Source: Microvirga pudoricolor (GTDB lineage: Bacteria > Pseudomonadota > Alphaproteobacteria > Rhizobiales > Beijerinckiaceae). From it: a DNA stretch of 64,000 nucleotides. Made by a program: the position numbers and the translations under genes. The stretch lies in contig NZ_JAFEMB010000001.1 of the NCBI RefSeq assembly GCF_016892705.1, forward strand, positions 1,240,001 through 1,304,000, read 5' to 3'. Each line of letters opens with the position of its first letter. The first letter of the stretch is position 1. Shown here piece after piece: positions 24,847-32,777 of the stretch. The notes under the pieces were generated by a model, which was given only the letters and a program-made list of their open reading frames with translations, was not told the origin of the DNA and searched no databases.

Positions 24847-25752
24847 ATGCTGGAACATCCCAAGAGTTCGTCGGCCAGGATCGCCGTGCAGGTGATGGGC
24901 GACGCCGCGGCCGGCGGCGCGCAGAGCATCGACCGGGCGGCAACGCTCCTGCTCCTGGTCGGACGGGCGGGCCCGTCCGGCGCCCGCCTGTCCGATCTCG
25001 TCGCGCAATGCGACCTGTCCAAGCCCACCGTCCGCCGGATGCTCCTCGCCCTCGTGCGGGCGGGCCTCCTCGACCAGGACCCGGTCTCGCGGCGCTATTA
25101 CCTCGGGCCGGAGATCTACGTTCTGGGCACCCTCGCGAGCACGCGCTTCGGCATCCACCCGATCTCGCTCCGCTCCCTCGCGCGGCTCAGCCAGGAGACC
25201 GGCGATACGGCCTTCCTGTCGGTTCCGCGGGGCGTCCATTCCATCTGCGTCCACCGCGAGGAGGGCTCCTATCCGATCCGCATCCACGCGCTCCACGCCG
25301 GGGACCGCCATCCCCTCGGGGTCGGGGCCGGGAGCCTCGCGCTGCTCGCGGCCCTGCCCGATCCCGACGTGGACGAGGTCCTGGCCGCGAACGCGGCGCT
25401 GCTGGCCGAGAGATACCCGCACCATCCCCCATCCGTCCTCCTGGGGCTCATCCGGGAGACCCGGGCGAAGGGCTATGCGCTCAATCCCGGCATGCTGTTG
25501 CCCGGCTCCTGGGGCGTTGGCGTGCCGATCCGGGCCGCGGACGGCCGGCCCATCGGCGCGCTCTCCATCGCGGCGATCGAAAGCCGCCTCAGCCCAGCCC
25601 GCCAGCGGGAGGTCGCTTCCCTTCTGAAACAGGAGGCGGCCCGGATCGAGACACGCCTGGGCGAGGCCGGTGGCGGGCCGGCCGCGTGCATTCCCGCCGT
25701 GCACGATCGTCCTCCCCATGGTAAGAGGTCCGGGACGGAGTCCCTACCGTGA
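24847..25752 (+). CDS. IclR-family transcriptional regulator
   Basis: A 301-residue IclR regulator. The winged helix is at ~res. 28-85 (SIDRAATLLLLVGRAG, then LVAQCDLSKPTVRRMLLALV) and the effector domain at ~95-265 (RFGIHPISLRSLARLSQETG, VPRGVHSICVHREEGS, LPGSWGVGVPI). IclR proteins control uptake and catabolism of aromatic and organic acids and sense a pathway metabolite. It diverges from the TRAP/CoA-ligase operon and is its likely controller. The ATG at 24847 follows AAGAGGG. The C-terminus extends ~25 residues beyond the domain. Confidence 0.9.
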   Translation: MLEHPKSSSARIAVQVMGDAAAGGAQSIDRAATLLLLVGRAGPSGARLSDLVAQCDLSKPTVRRMLLALVRAGLLDQDPVSRRYYLGPEIYVLGTLASTRFGIHPISLRSLARLSQETGDTAFLSVPRGVHSICVHREEGSYPIRIHALHAGDRHPLGVGAGSLALLAALPDPDVDEVLAANAALLAERYPHHPPSVLLGLIRETRAKGYALNPGMLLPGSWGVGVPIRAADGRPIGALSIAAIESRLSPARQREVASLLKQEAARIETRLGEAGGGPAACIPAVHDRPPHGKRSGTESLP

Positions 25753-25765
25753 GCGAGGCTGGCGC

Positions 25766-27157
25766 ATGTCCGACCTGAAGAGCCGGATCGTCAGCCTCGG
25801 CGGCAGGGTCGCGAGCGGCCTGCGCCCGCCTCCGGGAGCGGGCGACGCGAAAGGGCGCCTGCAGGCCAGCACCCGGCGGGCCGAACTCGCCGGGCTTCAG
25901 TTCGCGTTCTTCGCCCGGCTGACCGCCATCGTCATCGTGACGGTCTGGCTGTTCTGGATCGTGCCCTGGCCCCGCGACCTCTATTATGGGGCCTACGCGT
26001 TCGCGTTCTTCCTCCTGGGCTATATCCCTTACCGGCTGCGGCATCACGCCTACGGGGAGACGATCAAGCTCGGGTTCATCGTGCTGGACGTGGCCCTGGT
26101 GACCGTCGCGATCCTGCTGCCGCCGCCGGTGGCGTCCGTGGCCGAATGGCCCGTCCAGACCCGGCTGCGCGGCCAGGAATTCCTGTACCTGCTTCTGCTC
26201 CTCGCGGAAGCCGCCCTCACCTATTCGCCCCGGCGGGTGGTCTGGACGGGCCTGTGGATCGGGATCGCCTGGTCGGCCGGGGTCATGACGATCTACTCCC
26301 TGCCGGACACGACCCGCTTCAACGACGTCGCGGCCGAGGGCGCGCTCGCGTCGACTTCGGTGCTCGACATCATCCTGCGACCGACCTTCGTGGGTCTCAC
26401 GGCGTGGTACACTCAGCTCGTGGCCACCGCCCTGTTCACCCTGCTCCTGACCCTGACGGTCTGGCGCGGCCGGCGGACGCTCCTGAGTCAGGTGGAGGCG
26501 GAGGTCGTGCGGGCGGACCTGGCCCGCTACGTCTCGCCGGACGTGGCCGAGGCCCTGGCCAAACGCGGCGCCAGCGGGTTCGGCGATCCGTCCACCCGAA
26601 CCGTGGCCGTCCTGTTCGCGGACATCGTGGGGTTCACCAAGCTGACCGAGCCGCTCTCGCCGGAGCGGACCTTCGCGCTCCTGCGCAGCTTCCAGGAGCG
26701 GAGCTGCGCCATCGTCTTCAAGCATGGCGGCACGCTGGACAAGTATCTGGGCGACGGCTTCATGGCCACCTTCGGGGCCCTCGACCTGCGGCCGGACGCA
26801 TCCGCCCGCGCCCTCGCCTGCGCATTCGAACTCCAGCAGGAGATCGAACGCTGGAGCCGGAAGCGGTCCGGCCGAGGGGCCGATCCCCTACGGGTCTCCG
26901 TCGGGATCCATTGCGGCCCGGTGACGGTGGGCAATCTCGGGGGCCGGGAACGCGTCGAGTTCACCGTGGTGGGCGACGTCGTGAACGTGGCGAGCCGGCT
27001 GGAGGAAGTCACCCGCGAGGTCGGCGGATCCATCGTGGCGTCGGAGGATTGCCTGCAGGCGGCGGGCGCCGGGGATTGGACCGGACGGTTCCACACGGCC
27101 CGCGAGATCCGGCTGCGGGGCCGGCAGCGGGGAACGCTCGTCCACATCGCCGAATGA
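25766..27157 (+). CDS. Membrane-bound class III adenylate/guanylate cyclase
   Basis: A 463-residue protein with an N-terminal membrane part of about six helices (from ~res. 45, AIVIVTVWLFWIVPWP, to ~240) and a C-terminal class III cyclase domain (~res. 275-455). The metal aspartates are in VLFADIVGFTKLTE and KYLGDGFMATFG, and transition-state Asn/Arg residues in VGDVVNVASRLEEV. It should make cAMP (cGMP not excluded) at the inner membrane. It starts 13 nt after the IclR gene, but a functional link is not obvious. The substrate-specifying Lys in DKYLGDG favours ATP. Confidence 0.9.
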   Translation: MSDLKSRIVSLGGRVASGLRPPPGAGDAKGRLQASTRRAELAGLQFAFFARLTAIVIVTVWLFWIVPWPRDLYYGAYAFAFFLLGYIPYRLRHHAYGETIKLGFIVLDVALVTVAILLPPPVASVAEWPVQTRLRGQEFLYLLLLLAEAALTYSPRRVVWTGLWIGIAWSAGVMTIYSLPDTTRFNDVAAEGALASTSVLDIILRPTFVGLTAWYTQLVATALFTLLLTLTVWRGRRTLLSQVEAEVVRADLARYVSPDVAEALAKRGASGFGDPSTRTVAVLFADIVGFTKLTEPLSPERTFALLRSFQERSCAIVFKHGGTLDKYLGDGFMATFGALDLRPDASARALACAFELQQEIERWSRKRSGRGADPLRVSVGIHCGPVTVGNLGGRERVEFTVVGDVVNVASRLEEVTREVGGSIVASEDCLQAAGAGDWTGRFHTAREIRLRGRQRGTLVHIAE

Positions 27158-27231
27158 GGGGAGAGGCCACGCGACGGTTCCAGGCCTCTCGAGGCCCGGA
27201 CCCAAGCGGCCGAAGAGTGGCAGCCGAGGAG

Positions 27232-27531
27232 TGGCGTCCGCGGAGGGATTCGAACCCCCGACCTAAGGTTTCATCCCACTTCGGCTTTCGCCGCCGCCCG
27301 GGTGCGCCCCGGGCGTTCGTGGTCTGGACTGTCCCTTCACCCTAGGCCGGAGCCCTTAGGTGCTGCCCGTCCAGTCTCTACACCTTCCCCTGGCGGGGCT
27401 TGGCTCGGGATTGGCATGCCGCGGTGGCGGCGCAGCTTTCCCCGACTTTGAGCAGATCGATTGCGGCGTTTCCGAACCGCAACCCCCAATTTTTAGGAAA
27501 CCTTCGCTCTATCCTGCTGAGCTACGCGGAC
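27232..27531 (-). tRNA. tRNA-Arg(CCU), interrupted by a group I intron
   Basis: Reading leftward, the 5' exon (27531-27495) and the 3' exon (27271-27232) join into a full cloverleaf. The acceptor pairs GTCCGCG with CGCGGAC, the D stem is GCTC/GAGC, and the anticodon stem AAGGT/ACCTT carries loop TTCCTAA with anticodon CCT. The variable loop is AGGTC, the T arm is GGGGG-TTCGAAT-CCCTC, the discriminator is G and CCA is encoded at 27234-27232. The intron lies between anticodon position 36 and base 37. Self-splicing introns in tRNA-Arg(CCU) are known from Agrobacterium and other alphaproteobacteria. The tRNA reads AGG codons. Confidence 0.95.
27272..27494 (-). ncRNA. Group I self-splicing intron (IC3-like) in tRNA-Arg(CCU)
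   Basis: The 223-nt insert is bounded by the last base of the anticodon (U, as group I introns require at the 5' splice site) and a terminal G before the 3' exon. Its core matches conserved group I elements as seen in the Azoarcus tRNA-Ile intron: a GCCAATCCCGAGCCAAG block, GGAAGGTGTAGAGACTGGAC (P7/J region), CACCTAAGGGC, GGGTGAAGGGACAGTCCAGA, and a 3' GGCGAAAGCC-type stem. A GGGGG internal guide near the intron start can pair with the exon UUCCU through G-U and G-C pairs. No homing endonuclease is encoded, so it is a minimal, probably vertically kept intron. Confidence 0.92.
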
Positions 27532-27663
27532 AAACTCGTGAGGTCACACCTTTAGTGCGCCTCGCCGCGGCGCGCAACCGCCAACCGACCCGGCGAATCC
27601 CGACACGAGGCTTTGCGGCCGGGACGTTTCCTGTAAGATCGTTGCGATGACGGCAGCGCCCCC

Positions 27664-28467
27664 ATGATCCACGCCTGGCGTCTCGCCGCCCTCCTCGCCG
27701 GGACCCTTTGCCTGACCGCATCCGCCTGGGGTCAGGCCCGGGGCGCCCCGCCGTGCGGCGGAACGGCAGAACAGGACCGAATCACGGGCGTCTCGGCGGA
27801 GGGCGACCTCTCCCTAGCCTCGGGCCGGATCGCGCGTCTGTCCGGCATCCGCCTGCCCGAAAGCGGTCCCCAGAGGGAACAGGCCCTCGCCTTTCTGAGG
27901 ATGCAGGGCGACAAGGCCGTCCTCGTGCGAGCGCCAGGCGCCTTGGACCGCTGGGGCCGCCTGTCCGCCATGGTGGAGAGCGCAGCTCCGAGCGGTTCTT
28001 CGTCCGCCCATCTGGCCGCCGAACTGGTGACGAATGGGCTCGCGCTGGTCGATGCGGGTGTGGCCGAAACGCATTGTGCGCCTGACTTGCTGCGGCTTGA
28101 GGCCGATGCGCGGCGTCAGAGCCTTGGTATCTGGGCGCAAGATCGCTATAAACCGCTTGATGCGATGCAACGAGAGAGCTTGCGCGAGCGAGCCGGTGCT
28201 TTCGCGCTTGTGGAAGGACGGGTGCGCAGCGTCGGCGAACGGCGCGAGCGGACCTATCTCAACTTCGGGGGAGCATGGGCAGAGGATTTCACGATCGTCA
28301 TCTCCAGGAAGACCTGGACCCGCATGGCGGAGCGCGGCGTCACGGCCGCATCCTTGAAGGGCAGCCGAATCCGGGCCAGAGGCATTCTGGAGGATTGGCA
28401 GGGCACCGCCCTCACGGTCCGGGTGCCGGAGATGATCGAGCGGATCGAAGACCCGTCCGGACGCTGA
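27664..28467 (+). CDS. SNase-like (thermonuclease family) exported protein
   Basis: A 267-residue protein with a signal peptide (MIHAWRLAALLAGTLCLTAS, cleavage near AWGQA) and a staphylococcal-nuclease-like OB domain (~res. 38-165; ARLSGIRLPESGPQREQALAF, RWGRLSAMV, LVTNGLALVDAG, LRLEADARRQSLGIWA). The second half (~175-260: GAFALVEGRVRSVGERRERT, YLNFG) looks like an extra OB-fold. The classic catalytic trio (Arg, Glu, Arg) is only partly matched, so nuclease activity is not certain. It ends 1 nt before the M48 protease gene, so the two form an operon. This order is common in Hyphomicrobiales. Confidence 0.8.
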   Translation: MIHAWRLAALLAGTLCLTASAWGQARGAPPCGGTAEQDRITGVSAEGDLSLASGRIARLSGIRLPESGPQREQALAFLRMQGDKAVLVRAPGALDRWGRLSAMVESAAPSGSSSAHLAAELVTNGLALVDAGVAETHCAPDLLRLEADARRQSLGIWAQDRYKPLDAMQRESLRERAGAFALVEGRVRSVGERRERTYLNFGGAWAEDFTIVISRKTWTRMAERGVTAASLKGSRIRARGILEDWQGTALTVRVPEMIERIEDPSGR

Positions 28468-28468
28468 G

Positions 28469-29911
28469 ATGACAACGAGCGCCCCCTCCCGCATCCCCTC
28501 TCTCCTGTCGGCCGTGACGCTCCTCGCGTTGGCGCTGGCCGGCTGCGCCGGAACCCAGACGGACGTCCAGCTGCCGGCCGCCGCCCCGCGCACCATCGTG
28601 GAGACCCAGAGCGACCGCGACCATGCCCGGCTCGTGGCCGCCTTCGGCGGCGAGGTGCGCGCCCCCCAGGCCCAGAAGCTTCTCAACGACATCGTGGCCC
28701 GGCTCGTGCCGGCCACGGACCGCCCGGACGAGACTTTCCGGGTCACGATCCTGAACTCGCCGGTGGTGAATGCCTTCGCGCTGCCCAACGGGAGGCTCTA
28801 CGTCACGCGCGGATTGCTGGCGCTCGCCAGCGACACGTCCGAGATCGCGGCCGTGCTGTCCCACGAGATCGCGCATGTGACCTTGCGGCACGCATCCCAG
28901 CGCAGCGAGATGCAGGCGCGCTCGACTCTCATCACCCGCGTGACCGAGAACGTGCTGAAGAACGCCTCCGAGGCCGCGGCCGTGCGCGACCGGTCCCGCA
29001 ACACGCTCGCGGGCTTCTCGCGGTCCCAGGAACTCGAGGCGGATCAGGTCGGCGTGAAGGTGCTCGCCCGGGCGGGCTTCGACCCCTTCGGGGCGCCCCG
29101 CTTCCTCACGGCCCTCGGCCGGGCGGCGGGCGGCGCCGATGCGAGCCGCAGCGGACCTGCCGACATGATGTCCACCCATCCCAGCACCAACGAGCGCATC
29201 CAGGCCGCCACCCAGGCGGCCCGGCGCGCCAGCGCGCCCGGGATCGGCGAGGCCAACCGCACGGAGTATCTCGCGGTGGTGGACCGGCTGCCCTACGGGG
29301 ACGATCCCGCGGACGGGGTGGTGCGGGGCCACCGCTTCATTCATGCCCGGCTCGGCGTGGCCTTCGAGGCGCCGGACGGGTTCACCTTGGAGAACACGTC
29401 CCAGGCGGTGCTCGGGTCCTCTCCGGATGGCAGCCGGCGCCTGCTCTTCGACGCGGCCGAGACGCCGGACGGCCAGAGCCTCGAGGAGGTGCTGCGCTCG
29501 ACCTGGAACGACACGATCGAGCCCGGCAGCCTGGAGACCACGACCATCAACGGGCTGCCCGTGGTCATCGGGTTGTCCAAGGGCAAGGAATGGAATTTCC
29601 GGGTTTCGGCCATCCGCATCGGTCAGACCACCTATCGCCTGATCATGGCCATGAAGGTGGGCGCAGGCGACCTCGACGGCATGTTCCGCCAAACGCTGGC
29701 GAGCGTCCGGCAGGTCTCGCCCGAAGAGGCGCGCACGATCCAGCCCCTGCACCTAGACGTGGTCACGGCCCAGGCGGGCGATACGGCCGAGACCATGGCG
29801 GCCCGAATGACGGTGGCGGATCGTCCCCTGGAGCGCTTCCTCCAGCTCAACGGGCTGGACCGCGCCGCTCCCCTGGAGCCCGGACAGCGCTACAAGATCG
29901 TCGTCGAATAG
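28469..29911 (+). CDS. M48-family zinc metalloprotease, lipoprotein
   Basis: A 480-residue BepA/LoiP-like peptidase. The signal ends in a lipobox (LALAGC, Cys26), so it is anchored as a lipoprotein facing the periplasm. The zinc site is HEIAH (res. 132-136) with the third ligand in QELEADQVG (~res. 188-190). A STHPSTNERI segment follows. The C-terminal region (~res. 300-480) is a family extension ending in a LysM-like piece (VVTAQAGDTAETMAARMTVA, then LEPGQRYKIV) that may bind peptidoglycan. It probably handles outer-membrane protein quality control. It is terminated by a strong hairpin shared with the convergent sigma-factor gene. Confidence 0.9.
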   Translation: MTTSAPSRIPSLLSAVTLLALALAGCAGTQTDVQLPAAAPRTIVETQSDRDHARLVAAFGGEVRAPQAQKLLNDIVARLVPATDRPDETFRVTILNSPVVNAFALPNGRLYVTRGLLALASDTSEIAAVLSHEIAHVTLRHASQRSEMQARSTLITRVTENVLKNASEAAAVRDRSRNTLAGFSRSQELEADQVGVKVLARAGFDPFGAPRFLTALGRAAGGADASRSGPADMMSTHPSTNERIQAATQAARRASAPGIGEANRTEYLAVVDRLPYGDDPADGVVRGHRFIHARLGVAFEAPDGFTLENTSQAVLGSSPDGSRRLLFDAAETPDGQSLEEVLRSTWNDTIEPGSLETTTINGLPVVIGLSKGKEWNFRVSAIRIGQTTYRLIMAMKVGAGDLDGMFRQTLASVRQVSPEEARTIQPLHLDVVTAQAGDTAETMAARMTVADRPLERFLQLNGLDRAAPLEPGQRYKIVVE

Positions 29912-29913
29912 AA

Positions 29914-29946
29914 AAAGCCGCGCCGGATTCGAGCCGACGCGGCTTT
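29914..29946. terminator. Bidirectional terminator hairpin
   Basis: AAAGCCGCG and CGCGGCTTT form a 9-bp stem around a 15-nt loop, with A/T tracts at its ends. It separates the convergent M48 protease and rpoH genes. Confidence 0.8.
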
Positions 29947-29966
29947 GAAAGGTCGGAGGCGGTGGA

Positions 29967-30839
29967 TCAGACGAAGGCGCCGGACGCCTGTGGATACTTG
30001 TCCATCAGGGCGCGCTTCAGCTTCTCCAGAGCCCGGTTCTCGATCTGACGCACGCGCTCCTTGGAGATCCCGAGGCGGTCGCCCAGGAATTCGAGGGTCA
30101 CCTGCTCCTCGTTGAGGCGGCGGGCCCTGAGAATGCGAAGCTCGCGCTCGTTGAGCACCTCCAAGGCCTGCTGCAGCCAGCGAACCCGGCGCTCGCTGTC
30201 CAGCACTTCGCTGACGCTCTCGTCGGGAAGCGGGCTGGTATCCACCAGAAACTCCATCCGCTCCGCCGAATTCGATGAGTCGGCGTCGAGCACCGGAGCG
30301 TTGAGGGAGGTGTCGGGAGCCGAGAGGCGGGCGTCCATCATCGCCACGTCGGCCCGGGAGACGCCGATGGCCTCCGCGATCTTGCCGTGAACCTCGGACG
30401 GGATGTGGTCGTCACCGTTCCGGGTCAGGCGGGCCCGCAGCCGTCGGAGGTTGAAGAAGAGAGCCTTCTGGGCCGAGCTCGTCCCGCCGCGAACGATGGA
30501 CCAATTGCGCAGGATATAGTCCTGGACCGAGGCGCGGATCCACCAGGTGGCGTAGGTCGAGAAGCGAACCTCGCGCTCGGGCTCGAACCGGGCGGCGGCT
30601 TCGAGAAGTCCGACATGGCCTTCCTGGACCAGATCGGCCATGGGCAGGCCGTAATGGCGGAAACGGGCCGCCAAGGCGATGACGAGGCGCATATGCGCAG
30701 CGGTCAGTTGGTGTAGGGCCGTTTCATCCTTGTTCTCTTTCCACCGCACTGCGAGCAGATGCTCTTCCTGACGTTCCAGGAAAGGAGCATTCATCGCGGC
30801 GCGAACGAACTTGCGACGGACCCCTGAGATTTCTCCCAT
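29967..30839 (-). CDS. rpoH: RNA polymerase sigma-32 factor (RpoH type)
   Basis: A 290-residue heat-shock-type sigma factor. Region 2 holds HMRLVIALAARFRHYGLPMA, DLVQEGHVGLLEAAARFEPE and RFSTYATWWIRASVQDYILR. The RpoH box-like QKALFFNLRRLRARL comes next, and region 4 ends in LEFLGDRLGISKERVRQIEN for -35 recognition. The ATG at 30839 with GGGGAG upstream is preferred; a frame extending 9 codons further lacks a ribosome site. Alphaproteobacteria often carry two rpoH genes. The M48/carD neighbourhood suggests the second, RpoH2-like copy for oxidative or heat stress, but that is inference. Confidence 0.92.
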   Translation of the reverse strand: MGEISGVRRKFVRAAMNAPFLERQEEHLLAVRWKENKDETALHQLTAAHMRLVIALAARFRHYGLPMADLVQEGHVGLLEAAARFEPEREVRFSTYATWWIRASVQDYILRNWSIVRGGTSSAQKALFFNLRRLRARLTRNGDDHIPSEVHGKIAEAIGVSRADVAMMDARLSAPDTSLNAPVLDADSSNSAERMEFLVDTSPLPDESVSEVLDSERRVRWLQQALEVLNERELRILRARRLNEEQVTLEFLGDRLGISKERVRQIENRALEKLKRALMDKYPQASGAFV

Positions 30840-30954
30840 TCGCGTTCTCCCCTTGCGCATATGCACAACGGGTCACGCGCGGAAAAGTTCACGGCAAGGT
30901 TAGCAATTTTGCACAGATAGTCTTGCAGGCCTGGAAGGCAAGGGATTCGCATGC

Positions 30955-30981
30955 AAAAAAGCCCGGCACGAGGCCGGGCTT
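30955..30981 (-). terminator. Rho-independent terminator of carD
   Basis: Reading leftward, AAGCCCGGC-CTCGT-GCCGGGCTT is a perfect 9-bp stem followed by a run of T (plus-strand A at 30955-30960). It lies 29 nt after the carD stop and insulates it from rpoH. Confidence 0.92.
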
Positions 30982-31010
30982 CCCGTCGCTCCCGTGGAAG
31001 CGAAAACGTT

Positions 31011-31595
31011 TCAGGCGGCCTCTTCCTGAAGGTCGTCGGCCTCGTCGGCCTCACCTTCGGCACCCTTGGCGGCCCGGCGCGGAGACTTCGCAAGGCTCTG
31101 CTCGATGAGCTTCAGGGCTTCCGTATCGGTGATCCTGTTCACGGCACCGATCTCGCGCACCACGCGGTCGAGAGCGGATTCGTAGAGCTGGCGCTCGCTG
31201 TAGGACTGCTCGGGCTGCGCCTCGGAGCGGTACAGGTCGCGAACCACCTCGGTCACGGAGATCAGGTCGCCCGAATTGATCTTCGCCTCGTATTCCTGCG
31301 CGCGGCGCGACCACATGGTGCGCTTGACCCGGGCGCGGCCCGTGAGGACATCCAAGGCCTTCTGCACAAGGGCGGGCTCGGCGAGCTTGCGCATGCCGAC
31401 GCTGGACGCTTTCCCGGTCGGAACGCGCAGCACCATCTTGTCCTTGTCGAAGGAGACCACGAACAGCTCCAGCTTGAAGCCGGCAACCTCCTGCTCCTCG
31501 ACGGCCGTGATACGGCCGACCCCGTGAGCCGGATAAACGATCGCTTCACCGGTCTTGAAACCCAAGCGCTGGGCAGACTTCTTGGCTGTCGTCAT
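31011..31595 (-). CDS. CarD/CdnL-family RNA polymerase-binding regulator
   Basis: A 194-residue CarD-family protein. The N-terminal Tudor-like RNA-polymerase-interaction domain (res. ~10-65, KTGEAIVYPAHGVGRITAVE) binds the beta subunit. The helical C-terminal domain (~75-165, ARVKRTMWSRRAQEYEAKIN, LYRSEAQPEQSYSERQLYES) contains the tryptophan used to hold open promoter DNA. It stabilises open complexes at rRNA and other strong promoters. An acidic tail (EGEADEADDLQEEAA) follows. The ATG at 31595 is preferred, with AGGAGG upstream. It has its own terminator. Confidence 0.93.
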   Translation of the reverse strand: MTTAKKSAQRLGFKTGEAIVYPAHGVGRITAVEEQEVAGFKLELFVVSFDKDKMVLRVPTGKASSVGMRKLAEPALVQKALDVLTGRARVKRTMWSRRAQEYEAKINSGDLISVTEVVRDLYRSEAQPEQSYSERQLYESALDRVVREIGAVNRITDTEALKLIEQSLAKSPRRAAKGAEGEADEADDLQEEAA

Positions 31596-31971
31596 GCGAG
31601 AGAGGCCTCCTTGCATGGCTCGCGCCTTGCGGCGGGAGCAGGTTCCACCGGGCAGGGACCCGGGGGAACAATAATGATTGATCGCGAACCGTTGCGGTTT
31701 CGCTTGTCTCCCTGTTCGCCAGTGGCTAGAAAGCGCCTATGATTCATGACGCACGGCAGCTGAAGCTACCGATGGTCATGCATGTGCTACCCAATTTCAT
31801 AGTCGATGAACCGCTCGTGGTGCGGGGTGGATGCACGTCAGGCGCAAGCGACGGCAATAGACGGACCCTATCATAGTCCGTGCAAAAAAGCAAAAATATT
31901 TCAGAAACACTGTTAAGACGTTGCGTTTATGGCCACGCTTGCAACGGGGCAAGCATCGGGCTTCCCATGGC
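31596..31971. other. Intergenic region upstream of carD
   Basis: A 376-nt stretch with no supported gene. It must hold the carD promoter and the 3' end of the fdxA transcript. An imperfect palindrome (31861-31866/31876-31881, ACGGAC/GTCCGT, with an inner CTAT/ATAG) is the only clear structure. A/T content rises around 31870-31925. Nothing resembles a known small RNA. Confidence 0.5.
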
Positions 31972-32310
31972 TCAATCGCCCTCGCCAGGATTGGGGCTGA
32001 AATACTTCTCCAGCTTGCCATCGACCCCGTCGAACTCCTTGGCGTCCGCGGGCGCGTCCTTCTTCTGCGTGATGTTCGGCCAGCTGCGCGCCATATCGGC
32101 GTTGATCTTGAGCCATTGCTCGAGGCCCGGCTCCACGTCCGGCTTGATGGCCTCGGCAGGACATTCCGGCTCGCACACCCCGCAATCGATGCATTCGTCG
32201 GGATGGATGACGAGCATATTCTCGCCCTCGTAGAAGCAGTCGACCGGACACACTTCCACGCAGTCCATGTACTTGCACTTGATGCAGTTCTCAGTGACGA
32301 CGTAGGGCAT
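31972..32310 (-). CDS. fdxA: Seven-iron ferredoxin FdxA
   Basis: A 112-residue 7Fe-8S ferredoxin. Cluster cysteines are in [20 protein letters not shown] and [17 protein letters not shown], the pattern for one [3Fe-4S] and one [4Fe-4S] cluster. The C-terminal extension ([20 protein letters not shown]) is typical of the alphaproteobacterial FdxA. It carries electrons in the cytosol; its partners are not identified by context. The ATG follows AAGGATC. It lies between carD and the S4-protein/helicase genes, an arrangement common in Hyphomicrobiales. Confidence 0.96.
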   Translation of the reverse strand: MPYVVTENCIKCKYMDCVEVCPVDCFYEGENMLVIHPDECIDCGVCEPECPAEAIKPDVEPGLEQWLKINADMARSWPNITQKKDAPADAKEFDGVDGKLEKYFSPNPGEGD

Positions 32311-32366
32311 GAACGATCCTTCGGGGGCTCATCTGCGAGGTGATCCGGGCCGCTCCGGCGCATCCT

Positions 32367-32463
32367 GCGGAAAAGTGGACCCGGTTTTCCGCACGAGCGT
32401 TGCGCCCTTCGGGAGAGCGGAGCATCGAGCCCAGGACTGGGCCCACTTTCGGGTCCGATGCTC
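32367..32463. repeat. Palindromic intergenic repeat (two hairpins)
   Basis: Two adjacent inverted repeats: GCGGAAAA/TTTTCCGC (32367-32374/32385-32392) and an imperfect 13-bp pair beginning GAGCATCG (32420-32432/32451-32463). The phrase CGGGTCC..CACTTT and its mirror recur inside. The element abuts the stop codon of the S4-protein gene. It looks like a multicopy rhizobial intergenic repeat, although this window has only one copy. Confidence 0.6.
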
Positions 32464-32765
32464 TAGCGGCTGTCATCTTCGCTGGCAAGCGGCTCCCCTG
32501 CTGTCTCGATGCTGATGTAGAGCTGCCTTGCTTCCGTTGCAGGGCCCCGCCTAGCGCCGAGATCCGCCACCCGGATCACCAGGGTCGTGCGGCTGAGCGC
32601 GAGGGTGATGACGTCGTTGAGGGCGATGGCCTTGGCGGGGTTCTCGGTCCGCTGCCCGTTTACCCGGATGAAGCCGCTCGCGACCAGCTTGGCCGCGAGC
32701 GTGCGGGATTTGGCAAAGCGCGCGAACCACAGCCACTTGTCCAGCCGCTGACGGTCCTCGCGCAT
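32463..32765 (-). CDS. S4-domain RNA-binding protein (HslR/Hsp15-like)
   Basis: A 100-residue protein with an S4 domain at res. ~6-65 (RLDKWLWFARFAKSRTLAAK, then GFIRVNGQRTENPAKAIALN). Hsp15 homologues bind stalled 50S subunits carrying peptidyl-tRNA during heat shock. The C-terminus (RQLYISIETAG) is short. It starts 12 nt after the helicase stop and is co-transcribed with it, consistent with a shared RNA or ribosome role. The stop codon lies at the edge of an intergenic palindrome. Confidence 0.9.
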   Translation of the reverse strand: MREDRQRLDKWLWFARFAKSRTLAAKLVASGFIRVNGQRTENPAKAIALNDVITLALSRTTLVIRVADLGARRGPATEARQLYISIETAGEPLASEDDSR

Positions 32766-32777
32766 GCGCTCAGGGTC

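Noticed and set aside
27360-27650. A 96-codon plus-strand frame over the tRNA-intron region
   Set aside because: It covers the intron and 5' exon of tRNA-Arg on the opposite strand and lacks a ribosome site.
31861-31881. Hairpin ACGGAC/GTCCGT as a terminator or small RNA
   Set aside because: The stem is only 6 bp and the A/T run is on the wrong side for fdxA, so it is mentioned only as a structure in the gap.
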